The notes under the pieces: generated by a model | The model's database searches: none | What the model saw: only the letters and a program-made list of their open reading frames with translations | What the model was told of the DNA's origin: nothing | Made by a program: the position numbers and the translations under genes | Part shown: positions 41,330-50,522 of the stretch, one piece after another | How the letters are laid out: every line of letters begins with the position of its first letter | How positions within the stretch are numbered: the stretch's first letter is position 1 | Origin: CAYYYP01 sp964475985 | GTDB lineage: Bacteria; Bdellovibrionota; UBA1018; CAYHWW01 | Assembly (NCBI GenBank): GCA_964475985.1 | Contig: CAYYYP010000020.1 | Span: forward strand, 1-55,385 | Reading direction: 5' to 3' | DNA length: 55,385 nt

Positions 41330-43432
41330 ATGTATCAACTGCCGCATGATTTCGAACCATCAGCTTGGTTTCATATTCCCACGGATCCGCATCTGCTGCT
41401 TGATTCCAGTCAGCCGTTCATTCATCGCGACCTAAGTTGGCTTCAGTTCAACGAACGGGTACTGGCCCAGGCTAGGGCATCGGCCGGCAATCCAGTTTTA
41501 GAAAGGCTGAAATTTTTAGCCATTTCCGCTTCCAACCTTGACGAATTTTTTATGATTCGTTTTGCATCCTTGGAACGTGCGATCCATGCGGCCAAGGATA
41601 AAGACGCACGCGTTCATCATCTGCAACAAGTGCGGCAGACCATCCTAACCTCCGCCGCAAAATTTGGGGTAAAACAACTAGAGGCGCTCGATCTTTTAAT
41701 CTCAGAACTTTCAGGCATTGGCATACACATTTCTAGGCATCATCAGAACGGGCAACATGCACTGGAGTGTCCAGATTTCGAAAACACCCTTTTACCGTTG
41801 CTTCCGCAGCCGGAGCCCTACAATCCCTCACTTCTATTGCGGGCCGAAAATCTGCAGCTGGTGGTTTTAGTCGGAAATCAATTCATGTTTTATCTGCCCA
41901 AATCTTTTCCATTGATTCATTTTTGCGCTGAATCTGAAAAAGATGCATCAAAACAGCTGAGAGCTTTTTTCGCCGACAACGTACTTTTGCATTATCTACC
42001 CAAAGCTCTGGCGACGAACCTGCCTATTTCTATCGTGCGAATCGCCCGGGACGCCGATTTTTCCCTGGAGCTTGACGAGACGGATACGGAATCCGTGCCC
42101 GACGTGATTCGCTCAGGCTTGCGGATACGTGAGCGCGGTAAACCCATGCGCTTGCAGTACATCGGGAAAATTCCGCCAAAAATGCTGCGGGAAATCACGA
42201 TTCCGCTCAAACTTGATCCCAATCAAGTTTTCAGTGCGCCGGGCACGCTTTGCTTGCATTCGCTTTGGGGGCTTATCGCCAAGGTTCCCGATGCCATTCG
42301 TAAAAAGTCTGGGGTCACGTATCCGGAGTTCCATGCGACAAAAGCTAAGATTCCCAACGGCGTTGCGGAAAAGACCAATGTTTTTGATGAACTTAAAAAA
42401 TCAGATATTTTACTTCACCATCCTTACGATTCCTTTGATGAGTACATTCACTTTATTGAAGCGGCGGCTAGTGATCCGGCCGTAACTACCATTGAGCAAA
42501 CGGCTTACCGAATGGACTTACTTTCCCCGCTCATCGAAACGCTGAAAAGGGCGGCGGCCCATAAGAGTGTTCGCGTCATCATTGAACTTCGCGCGAGGTT
42601 TGATGAATTCAACAATCTCAAGCTGGCTGAGGAATTGCGGAGCGCTGGCGTTGAAGTGCATTTTGGTTTTGGAAAATTAAAGCTTCATGCAAAGATCGCC
42701 GTCGTCACTAGACTTGAAGGCGGGGTGAATCATTATTACACCCACCTTTCTACTGGGAACTATAAAGCGACGACTTCCCGGACCTACACTGACCTCGCGT
42801 TAATCACGGCCAATCAAGCCCTGGGCCTCGATGGAAAGCATTTTTTTGACTCGGTTTGGGATGGACAAATTCCAAATCAATTTCGTTTACTAGTGCCGGC
42901 CCCCACTCGCCTGCACAAACGGCTGATTCACCTCATCAAACAGGAAATTGCGGCGGCCCATGCGAAAAAGCCAGCCCACATCATCGTAAAGGTGAATGCC
43001 TTGGTAGATCATGATGTTGTGGAGCACCTTTATGCCGCAAGTCGCGCCGGAGTAAAAATAGAGCTTATCGTACGGGGAGCTTGTGCACTGATTCCTGGGG
43101 TAATGCACTTGAGCGAGAACATTCGCGTCATTAGTCTCGTTGATCGATACCTTGAACACAGCCGGATCTATTATTTTGAGAGCTCCCAAGCCATGTACCT
43201 TTCCAGCGCGGATTGGATGCCAAGGAACTTTTATTCCAGGTTGGAATTAGCATTTCCGGTTGTGGATCCGGGTGTGTTTGATCACATTCGAAATTATATT
43301 CTCGCGACGTATCTCGCCGACAACACCAAGGCCCATGAACTTACTCCCCAGGGCGCGTGGAAGCGCATTTCCAAACGCTCCGGCGCGCCGAATGTGCGCG
43401 CCCAGATGAAGTTTCACGAGGACCAGGCTTAA
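41330..43432 (+). CDS. ppk1: Polyphosphate kinase 1
   Basis: The protein is 700 residues. It has an N-terminal SQPFIHRDLSWLQFNERVLAQA and a middle head domain. The two phospholipase-D-like catalytic halves follow, with the phosphorylated His at about residue 453 (LHAKIAVV) and the second His at about 610 (YLEHSRIYYF). HYYTHLSTGNY and IELRARFDEFNN are PPK1 signatures. It makes polyphosphate from ATP. It is followed 52 bases later by ppx. Confidence 0.95.
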   Translation: MYQLPHDFEPSAWFHIPTDPHLLLDSSQPFIHRDLSWLQFNERVLAQARASAGNPVLERLKFLAISASNLDEFFMIRFASLERAIHAAKDKDARVHHLQQVRQTILTSAAKFGVKQLEALDLLISELSGIGIHISRHHQNGQHALECPDFENTLLPLLPQPEPYNPSLLLRAENLQLVVLVGNQFMFYLPKSFPLIHFCAESEKDASKQLRAFFADNVLLHYLPKALATNLPISIVRIARDADFSLELDETDTESVPDVIRSGLRIRERGKPMRLQYIGKIPPKMLREITIPLKLDPNQVFSAPGTLCLHSLWGLIAKVPDAIRKKSGVTYPEFHATKAKIPNGVAEKTNVFDELKKSDILLHHPYDSFDEYIHFIEAAASDPAVTTIEQTAYRMDLLSPLIETLKRAAAHKSVRVIIELRARFDEFNNLKLAEELRSAGVEVHFGFGKLKLHAKIAVVTRLEGGVNHYYTHLSTGNYKATTSRTYTDLALITANQALGLDGKHFFDSVWDGQIPNQFRLLVPAPTRLHKRLIHLIKQEIAAAHAKKPAHIIVKVNALVDHDVVEHLYAASRAGVKIELIVRGACALIPGVMHLSENIRVISLVDRYLEHSRIYYFESSQAMYLSSADWMPRNFYSRLELAFPVVDPGVFDHIRNYILATYLADNTKAHELTPQGAWKRISKRSGAPNVRAQMKFHEDQA

Positions 43433-43484
43433 CGCATTCGCAAAGTAGATTTACTTCCCTGGCTTATGCCTTTAACATTTTAGT

Positions 43485-44909
43485 ATGCGCGTCAGCATTA
43501 TTGACCTGGGAACAAATTCCGTCAGATTTGATGTCTATGAGTTTCGTGGCCAGGAAGTCGCGCAATTGCACCGCGAGAAACTTTTGGTGCGACTGGGCCA
43601 GGATGTCTTTAAGACCGGTCACCTCAACTCCCACGCCAAGAAACGAACCATCAAAGCATTTCAAAGTTTCCAGACCACCTGCAAACTCCTGCACGTGAAA
43701 CGAATCGTCGCCTTCGGGACTAGCGCACTTCGGGAAACCCACGATGCCCAGAGTTTGATCAGCGCAATCCATAAAAAAACGGGCATTCGCATTCAAGTTA
43801 TTTCGGGCGAAGAAGAAGCGCGACTGATCTGCCGTGGCATCCTTAGTCAGGAAAAGAAACTTCCTTCAAAATTTTCCCTCATCGACATCGGCGGCGGCAG
43901 CACGGAAATCACGGTATGCGATGGCGGAAAAATTCTTCACTCCTTTAGCTTTCCTCTAGGTTCAGCGCGGTTGCAACAAACGTTTTTGAAGACCAACCCT
44001 CCCCGCAGCAAGCAGGATGTGGACGACTTGCGAAAGCACATCCGGGGCGTCCTACGTTCCCGCATGAAAAAGGAAAACTGGAAAACCACCGATCGCATCA
44101 TTGGCTCCAGTGGCACTATCAAGGCCTTTGGAAAAATCATCAAGGAAACTTCGGGTCGGGATTCCTTCACCAATAAGGAACTAACAAAACTACTGCGTAA
44201 AATTACTTTCATGACACCCAAAGAATTATTGAAAGTGCCCGGTATGGAAGCCAAACGCATCGATTTGATTTTGGCAGGAGGAATTCTGCTTCAAGAATGT
44301 TTGCGCGCGCTCAAATCAAAAAATGTTTCGATTACAGAATACTCCATGCGTCACGGCGTGTTGGAGGAAGGAAAGGTTCTTCACGAAACNNNNNNNNNNT
44401 TATGCGTAGACCTTTTTGATCAAATGAAAACTATTCATAAACTTAAACCGAGTTGGCGGCCTTTGATGGAGGCAGCTTGCCTGCTCCACGACATTGGGGA
44501 AATCATCTGCCCCTCTCGTCACGCAGAGCACTCTTACTATTTCGTCGACAATATGGATTTCCCAAGTTTTTCGCCCGAAGAAAGGCTTTTCGTAGCGTTC
44601 CTCTGTCGGTTTCATCAGAACCAGAAACTGAGCAAAGCGGACCTTCAAGAACTGCCGGCGGCGTGGAAGACGCCCTTTGTAAAAATTCTTTCTTTGCTTC
44701 AGGTAGCAGATGCCTTGGACCGTTCCCGTCAAAGTCTTGTGAAGAGAATTAAGGTTCACAGGACCGGCCGTAAATTGATTTCATTTGATTGCCGAAAACG
44801 CGCAAAGGGAGTTCACCAAATTCCCCTGGAGCTGGAAGAACTTCGGCTCGAGATGAAGAAAGAACTGTTTGAAAAAACCTACGGCGTAAAGCTGAATTTA
44901 GTTTATTAA
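43485..44909 (+). CDS. ppx: Exopolyphosphatase / guanosine pentaphosphatase family protein
   Basis: The protein is about 474 residues as scaffolded, because ten N fall in the middle. The N-terminal actin-like fold has IIDLGTNSVRFDVYE, SGEEEARLICRGIL and LIDIGGGSTEI. The C-terminal part carries an HD-like LLHDIGEI. It degrades polyphosphate or pppGpp, so it pairs functionally with ppk1. The N run (44390-44399) lies after HGVLEEGKVLHE, and the frame resumes in phase after it. The stop overlaps the rlmN stop on the other strand by two bases. Confidence 0.9.
   Translation: MRVSIIDLGTNSVRFDVYEFRGQEVAQLHREKLLVRLGQDVFKTGHLNSHAKKRTIKAFQSFQTTCKLLHVKRIVAFGTSALRETHDAQSLISAIHKKTGIRIQVISGEEEARLICRGILSQEKKLPSKFSLIDIGGGSTEITVCDGGKILHSFSFPLGSARLQQTFLKTNPPRSKQDVDDLRKHIRGVLRSRMKKENWKTTDRIIGSSGTIKAFGKIIKETSGRDSFTNKELTKLLRKITFMTPKELLKVPGMEAKRIDLILAGGILLQECLRALKSKNVSITEYSMRHGVLEEGKVLHEXXXXLCVDLFDQMKTIHKLKPSWRPLMEAACLLHDIGEIICPSRHAEHSYYFVDNMDFPSFSPEERLFVAFLCRFHQNQKLSKADLQELPAAWKTPFVKILSLLQVADALDRSRQSLVKRIKVHRTGRKLISFDCRKRAKGVHQIPLELEELRLEMKKELFEKTYGVKLNLVY
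44390..44399. other. Assembly gap (10 N) inside ppx
   Basis: Ten N in a row. The flanks show no shared overlap, so unlike the gap in rlmN there is nothing to show that no bases are missing. The true length is unknown. Confidence 0.95.
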
Positions 44910-46068
44910 ACCTTCGCGCATTCCTTAGCATCGACCGTGTCGTCAAACTTGCTCTTCAACTGCCCGCAGGCCGCAAGGATATCCCGGCCGCGGCTTTGGC
45001 GGACCATGGCGGACACGCCCCGGTTCAAAAGATGACGGTGAAATCGATTTACAGTTTCATCCAGCGGCCTATCATAAGGGCTCGTGGCGTGGGGATTATA
45101 GGGAATTACGTTCACTTTTGAAGGAATTCCACGGACCAGCTTTACTACCCGCTCAGCATCGTCATCGGTATCGTTTACGCCACCCAGTAAAACATACTCA
45201 AATGTGATGCGACGGTGAGGCTCAAGCTCCCATTCACGACAAACCTTAAAAAGCGCCTCAAGATCGAATGCCTTATTGACGGGCATGACGGACTCACGTT
45301 GTTCGTCATGGGATGAATTCAAAGANNNNNNNNNNTCCGCAAGCCACAATTCAAAGAGACCGCCAAATTGACGCGAAATTCCTTACCAAGCTTTTCATTT
45401 AACTTTCGCATAGCAGGTACTAGGCCCGAAGTGCTCACGGTCACTTTACGTTTGGAGAAATTAAGCCCGTCCTGGGCAAGTAGAATTTTTATGGACTGAA
45501 CTACCGCTTCCAAATTGTGAAGGGGTTCACCCATTCCCATATAAACAATATTTGTGATTTTCTCACCATGCTTTGCGGGCCATGGCTGCCCTAAAGCTTT
45601 TTCGCTCGTAATCAGTCTCGCCAACTGCAAAACTTGATCAACAATTTCCGAAGCCTTGAGATTTCGGTCAAGTCCTTGCGAAGCGGTGTTGCAGAAACGA
45701 CAGCCCATGGCACAACCCACTTGGGAACTGATGCAGATGGTGATGCGATCATCTGCGGGGATCAATACGCTCTCCACTGTCTTTCCGTCGGATAGCTCAA
45801 ACAGAAATTTCCGAGTGCCATCTACGCTCTCCTGCCGAAAAACTATGGGCAGGAAATTCAAACTCATATTCGCATGCAGCCAAGCCCGCAGCGACTTGGA
45901 AAGATCCGTCATTTCGTCGAAATTCTGGGCTCCGCGCTGATAAACCCACTTGAAAATTTGATGTGCGTGATACTTGGCCTTTTTCTGAGGGATTTCTGCC
46001 TCAATCAATCGGGCTTCAAGATCGTCTAGGGAGTAGTCTAATAAGGAAGGAAGGGGGTTTTGCATCAT
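44906..46068 (-). CDS. rlmN: Dual-specificity RNA methyltransferase (23S rRNA A2503 / tRNA A37 m2A)
   Basis: The scaffolded gene is broken by a gap, but both parts are clearly one RlmN. The N-terminal part has CAMGCRFC (Cys119, Cys123, Cys126) of the radical-SAM cluster and GMGEPLHN. The C-terminal part has EYVLLGGVNDTDDD and RQSRGRDILAACGQL with the methyl-carrying Cys. Removing 45326-45357 joins the frames as NLAVSLNSSHDEQRE, the expected LAVSLHAxxDELR-type motif, giving about 376 residues. The gene lies downstream of the unknown gene at 46065-46973, with a 4-base overlap. Confidence 0.92.
45326..45357. other. Scaffolding artefact in rlmN (10 N plus a duplicated overlap)
   Basis: The run of 10 N is followed by 12 unmatched bases and then AATTCAAAGA (45348-45357), which repeats the last 10 bases before the gap (45316-45325). 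Deleting the 32 bases restores the reading frame, so the contigs very probably overlap here and the gap is not real. Confidence 0.85.
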
Positions 46069-46973
46069 ACACGGCCAAAATACCCCGCAAAATACCCCAT
46101 GACACGTTGTCCCGCAAGGAGACTCTTAAGCGCCGTCCTAAATAGAGGCGATTGAGGCTCAAACCTCGCCGAACCTTCCTCCAAAGCAAGGGAAAGCTCT
46201 CGCCATGGGTTCGTAACCACCGTGGCGTCGGAAAGGCACCTGCGCCAAGCACTTCCGGCAATGAATAAAGCATAGGTCGGAATCAAATAACGGCTCTGCA
46301 GGTAATCCACGATGAGGCCAGAATCCTGCTCCCATTCATCTAATCTATTTTTATTTATATCTGAAAAGTCAGGCTCAAAAAACTCTTCAACCTTACCTGC
46401 CTGGAACTTGATGAGGATACTCTGATTTCGGTAGGCCGTAGTGGGCGCACTAGAACCTGCGCTAAAAGAACCTTCATTAGCCGACTCATCGATGAGGATC
46501 AGCAAGTGAAAGACTTTAGGCATGATTTTAGAAAGCGGCCCCGAAAACAACTCCAATATGAAATGCCTTCGATTTACCGCAAATTCTGCCGACTTTTTTG
46601 AACTTTTATTCGCCCCGCGCGGAGCGCCACTGCCCGTAATATCTTCTAGGGTTCGCGCCTTAAGATGCTCCAACTGTTTAAAGTAATTTGGCGCCAGCGC
46701 TAAGGACTCATCTAAGAATCCTCGGAAATCCAGGGATTCAAGCGCAATGGTATGCTCGGCGTCGTATTTAGAGGCCATGGCATCAAGTTTTGATTTATCC
46801 ATGGTGCCCAGGTCTTCGCCTTTGTCGTCAAACCGCATGCCCGAGGTAACAATGCCTTCCTGAACCGTGCCGCCATCCTGGAGCAATACTAAGGAGCGAT
46901 GGGTGTAGGGGTCCACTCGGTCAAAGGGAAACAAAATTTGGTTCAGAGCCTTCCAGTCATGTTTTAGTTCCAT
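46065..46973 (-). CDS. Conserved-looking protein of unknown function
   Basis: The protein is 302 residues. There is no signal peptide or membrane helix and no motif I recognise. The sequence is well mixed in composition and reads as coding throughout. It overlaps rlmN by 4 bases and the upstream TIM-barrel-like gene by 10 bases, so it is probably translated from the same message as both. A function linked to the upstream carbohydrate-like protein is possible but unproven. Confidence 0.7.
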   Translation of the reverse strand: MELKHDWKALNQILFPFDRVDPYTHRSLVLLQDGGTVQEGIVTSGMRFDDKGEDLGTMDKSKLDAMASKYDAEHTIALESLDFRGFLDESLALAPNYFKQLEHLKARTLEDITGSGAPRGANKSSKKSAEFAVNRRHFILELFSGPLSKIMPKVFHLLILIDESANEGSFSAGSSAPTTAYRNQSILIKFQAGKVEEFFEPDFSDINKNRLDEWEQDSGLIVDYLQSRYLIPTYALFIAGSAWRRCLSDATVVTNPWRELSLALEEGSARFEPQSPLFRTALKSLLAGQRVMGYFAGYFGRV

Positions 46974-49132
46974 TGATGCGCACTTCCTTGTCCAATCACA
47001 TCGACGATAGAGTCAAATCCGGATGCCGATGACTTGGGTTGAATGAGAACCTCCGAGGATTTCACTGCACAGCCTAGGGACAACACACCCAGGGCTGGAA
47101 CTTGCAATTCAAATTCATCACCTTCCATCGCTCCGGCGTCGGCGATGGTCGGAAAGGCCGAAAGGGCTACCGCTTGGTTGAACTGCACTTTAGTCGTGAG
47201 GTGTTCGGGAGTTGGGTTCATGAGAAATAGAATATATTCGGGCTCCGGCGAGCCGCCCGCGGCCGCAATCGCAGCCACTTGCGCGGTCCGTTTGAAAAAC
47301 CCGACCTTGATGCGGGAGTCATTCACAAAACATATGGGTCCCACCTCGGATAGATTCAACATCGCTTTGATGAAACCGTTTAGCTCCATGATTTTCTCAT
47401 TAGCGTTAGCGCCTGGCAAAACTTCCTTGGTTTTCGTGAACGCCGCGGCATCGTAAAACACGATGAAGCCTGAGTGATACTCATAAACTTCGTAAGATAC
47501 GCCCATATTGATGCGGATGGGGCGCTGGGTTTTCCGAAAACGATCCAATTGATCCTGGGCCTCGGGAAAATAATTCGTGCGGTTTATTTTCTCATCGTCA
47601 CTCGCGTTGAAGGCCGTGGGCATGACTACGACTTTGCCCGCTTGGGCTAAACCAAAAAGTTGAACTACATCGATTAATCGCAGCACTACGCCAGGATCAA
47701 CGCAAAAAAGTTTTCGAGAAACATCTTCGCGTACCTTTTGTTCAAGGGGCAGGCTTGAAACTTCAAATAAGGAGGGAGCTAGTGCCCGGGCCGAAGTTAG
47801 GATTTCTGGATGCAACGCCAAGGGGCCGCTCGCTAAAAAAGTTACTTGCTTGTGCAAGGAATAATCACCCTTAAGCAGCATGTTCGAAAGGCTCTTGAGT
47901 TTCGAAATGAACCCTAAAGATAGACCAGAAACCTCGGCGGTACCGGCACCCGCTAAGCTTTGGGCACTAGGAATATTTGAAGCCTGCGCGCCTTTACCGT
48001 CGGCTTGCACACTTGCAGATCCACTAAAGTGCGCGTTCAGCATGACGTCGCCCCCGCAGATCAAGGACGCCATCACGAGGAATGCCCTTTCCTTCTCCGA
48101 AAACCTTCGCAATGTTCCTGCCGAACTGAGGAACACTGATTTGCCCGTTTCCGTACAGGCCAGCAACGCTTCAAAATAACGCTCAACGGATGGTTTTGCG
48201 TCGAACATTTCGCAAAGCAGGCTTTGTTCCATAAGTGCCGGCGTGCACTCCAGATTTACGAGTTTAATTTTGGAAATCCGGCAGTGAGAATTTTTACGGG
48301 AAAAAATAAGTTCGGATTTTTCTTGCAGGTTTTTTTCCATGTGCGTGAGGAACCGATGGCGGTTCTGCAAATCATAACTTTGGTTCTTAAACGCTTCACC
48401 CGCTGAGCCCGTGTATTCACGATCCAAAAATTCCCGATGGGCAAGGATTTGTGCGGCGGAAAAATCACCAACGAATTCTACGCCGGCTGACTTGCTCTGG
48501 TAGTAAGGAAAAAGGCCGTCCGAAATGATGATCTCGCAGAAATCACTATCCCCGGCCTCATGAAAGACTTCCTGGAGAATCGTATTGATTTTGAGCAAAA
48601 AGTTGCCGAATCGTTTTACGACCTCGGGCGAAAAAAACGTCGGTAAACAAAAAATATGGGGAGCCGCTATGTTCAGAATGGGCCTGCCATCATGAGAAAG
48701 CGCGATGTTTCCCTGGTTCTGAAGAATGTCCTTGGGAATGCCTGAATAAGGATAGTTTAGTCCCAGCGATGGAAGCACCAGGAGGCGCACCTTCATTTTG
48801 GTGGCCACGGCCGCTTTTAGGAATTTTTTGAAGCTGTGGTGGATATCCGTTTCAAAATGCGCCCAGGGTACAAACGCCGAAACCCGCTTAACGCCGGAGG
48901 CGGCTAAACCCTGGAGCCGCTCCTCGTAGAGATGGGGTTTCATTTCCCAATAATCCACCATCAAATGTACGACCTGATGGAAACGATGATCCTTGGCGGT
49001 AGAGCTTAAGCTCTCTTTATAACTAGGGTTTTTTTTGATCCCATCCGTTTCAAAGGTTTCAAACCCTAGGTCCAGGTTCGTTGGTTTTTCGGCAGGATTT
49101 TTTCTAGTTTCTTTAGGAATTTGTATGTCCAT
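46964..49132 (-). CDS. TIM-barrel protein resembling GH42/GH35-type glycosidases
   Basis: The protein is 722 residues. The first third contains MVDYWEMKPHLYEERLQGLAASGVKRVSAFVPWAHFET, which resembles the opening of beta-galactosidase-type barrels (a strand, then W..HE). FCLPTFFSPEVVKRFGNFL and DFCEIIISDGLFPYY follow where barrel strands would be. The middle has FLSSAGTLRRFSEKERAFLVMASLICGGDVML, like the A-domain to B-domain join. Catalytic Glu residues cannot be placed with confidence. There is no signal peptide, so a cytoplasmic role or a non-catalytic barrel is possible. It is the first gene of a three-gene minus-strand operon with an unknown protein and rlmN. Confidence 0.55.
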   Translation of the reverse strand: MDIQIPKETRKNPAEKPTNLDLGFETFETDGIKKNPSYKESLSSTAKDHRFHQVVHLMVDYWEMKPHLYEERLQGLAASGVKRVSAFVPWAHFETDIHHSFKKFLKAAVATKMKVRLLVLPSLGLNYPYSGIPKDILQNQGNIALSHDGRPILNIAAPHIFCLPTFFSPEVVKRFGNFLLKINTILQEVFHEAGDSDFCEIIISDGLFPYYQSKSAGVEFVGDFSAAQILAHREFLDREYTGSAGEAFKNQSYDLQNRHRFLTHMEKNLQEKSELIFSRKNSHCRISKIKLVNLECTPALMEQSLLCEMFDAKPSVERYFEALLACTETGKSVFLSSAGTLRRFSEKERAFLVMASLICGGDVMLNAHFSGSASVQADGKGAQASNIPSAQSLAGAGTAEVSGLSLGFISKLKSLSNMLLKGDYSLHKQVTFLASGPLALHPEILTSARALAPSLFEVSSLPLEQKVREDVSRKLFCVDPGVVLRLIDVVQLFGLAQAGKVVVMPTAFNASDDEKINRTNYFPEAQDQLDRFRKTQRPIRINMGVSYEVYEYHSGFIVFYDAAAFTKTKEVLPGANANEKIMELNGFIKAMLNLSEVGPICFVNDSRIKVGFFKRTAQVAAIAAAGGSPEPEYILFLMNPTPEHLTTKVQFNQAVALSAFPTIADAGAMEGDEFELQVPALGVLSLGCAVKSSEVLIQPKSSASGFDSIVDVIGQGSAHQWN

Positions 49133-49272
49133 AGCGTCCTAAAAAAATTAACATAGTTTTTTGGTCGATCAAAGGCCATACGCCCCTAACCATGCCAAAG
49201 ATGGGAAAAAACTTCCGGGCGACGCCCACCCTCACAGTCAGTCCATTTTCCTGTTTTGGGACGAGATCTCTT

Positions 49273-49284
49273 GGGAAATTTCCC
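49273..49284. promoter_or_regulatory. Perfect palindrome in a divergent promoter region
   Basis: GGGAAATTTCCC is a perfect 12-base palindrome, 39 bases before the ATG of the first acyl-CoA dehydrogenase. It looks like a possible dimeric-regulator site, but no regulator gene is adjacent. Confidence 0.35.
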
Positions 49285-49322
49285 CCTTGCGAGAGCATGG
49301 TTTCCATAAGACAAACTTAGCC

Positions 49323-50522
49323 ATGACTCAGACGATACCTTCTTCCGCGAAAAAGTTTGGCCACCCCCTTTGGTTTTTTACTGATGAAGACCGCATGCTC
49401 CAGTCGTCCGTGGCCCAATTCGCGGCGCAAGTCGTCGCCCCTAAAGCCGAAAAACTCGACGAAACCGAAGGGTTTGACCGCTCCCATTTTGATGGCTTAG
49501 GTAAACTAGGAATTCTCGGCATCACGGCGGCGGAAGAGTTTGGCGGAGTCAATCAAGGTTGTGTCGCAGCTACCATTGCCATGGAAGAGCTTGGAGCTGC
49601 CTGCGCTTCCACTGCACTTTCCTATTTGGCGCACAGCATCCTTGCCGTGAACAATATTCAAACCAACGCTTCGGAAAGTCAGAAAAAAAAGTACCTACCG
49701 GATTTGATTTCCGGAAAACACATTGGCGGAATGGGAATGTCGGAGCCCCACGCGGGCACAGATGCCCTTGCGATGACCACAAAGGCCGAGCGCCGCGGTG
49801 ACAAATACATCATTAACGGTACCAAAATGTGGATCACCAACGCCGTGGTCGGGGATATCTTCTACGTTTACGCAAGAACCGGCCCGGGGAAAAAAGATAT
49901 CTCAACATTTATTATTGAAAAAGGCATGAAGGGGTTTAGCTTCGGCAAAAAACTGCATAAGTTCGGCATGCGAGCTTCCCCCACGGGCGAGCTGATTTTT
50001 GAGAATTGCGAAGTGCCGGCGGAAAATCTAGTGGGCACCGAAAATTCGTCCATCGCCGCCATGGTAAAAAACCTCGATATTGAACGCATTACCATCTCGG
50101 GCATAAGCCTCGGCATTGCAAAGGCTTCTTTGGAAGCGGCAACTAAGTATGCGCAGGAGCGAGAACAATTCGGTAAACCCATCGGAAACTTCCAGCTCAT
50201 CCAAAAAATGCTGGCCGATGGAGCGGCCGCCTACGATGCCGCTCGGTATTATTGTTACGGTGCCGCAAAGGAATGGGATTTAGGATTGTTAGGCGGAGCT
50301 GGCTCCCGTTCGGTAAGCGCAAAAGTAAAATTAGTGGCGGCGCAAATGGCTACGCAAATCGCGCTAGATGCAATTCAAATTCTGGGTGGTTATGGTTACA
50401 CTAAGGAATTTCCGGTGGAACGCTACATGCGTGACGCTAAACTCATGGAAATCGGTGCCGGTACCAACGAAATTTTGCGTGTCATTACGGCCCGTGATCT
50501 TTTGCAAGAAAGCGTCTCATGA
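49323..50522 (+). CDS. Isovaleryl-CoA dehydrogenase-like acyl-CoA dehydrogenase
   Basis: The protein is 399 residues from the ATG at 49323; a GTG at 49161 extends the frame by 54 residues of atypical sequence and is rejected. The acyl-CoA dehydrogenase landmarks MGMSEPHAGTDA, GTKMWITNAVVGD and QIALDAIQILGGYGYTKEFPVERYMRDAKL are present. The end reads MEIGAGTNEI, where most relatives have the catalytic Glu in EGT. DIERITISG has a Glu at the place used by isovaleryl-CoA dehydrogenase instead. A leucine or branched-chain role is therefore likely. It overlaps the next dehydrogenase by 4 bases. Confidence 0.88.
   Translation: MTQTIPSSAKKFGHPLWFFTDEDRMLQSSVAQFAAQVVAPKAEKLDETEGFDRSHFDGLGKLGILGITAAEEFGGVNQGCVAATIAMEELGAACASTALSYLAHSILAVNNIQTNASESQKKKYLPDLISGKHIGGMGMSEPHAGTDALAMTTKAERRGDKYIINGTKMWITNAVVGDIFYVYARTGPGKKDISTFIIEKGMKGFSFGKKLHKFGMRASPTGELIFENCEVPAENLVGTENSSIAAMVKNLDIERITISGISLGIAKASLEAATKYAQEREQFGKPIGNFQLIQKMLADGAAAYDAARYYCYGAAKEWDLGLLGGAGSRSVSAKVKLVAAQMATQIALDAIQILGGYGYTKEFPVERYMRDAKLMEIGAGTNEILRVITARDLLQESVS

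Noticed and set aside
45319..46068. rlmN read as two separate truncated genes
   Set aside because: The gap flanks share a 10-base overlap, and removing the duplicate restores one complete gene.
49161..49322. N-terminal extension of the first acyl-CoA dehydrogenase from a GTG
   Set aside because: The extra 54 residues do not resemble the family, and the ATG at 49323 starts at the expected place.
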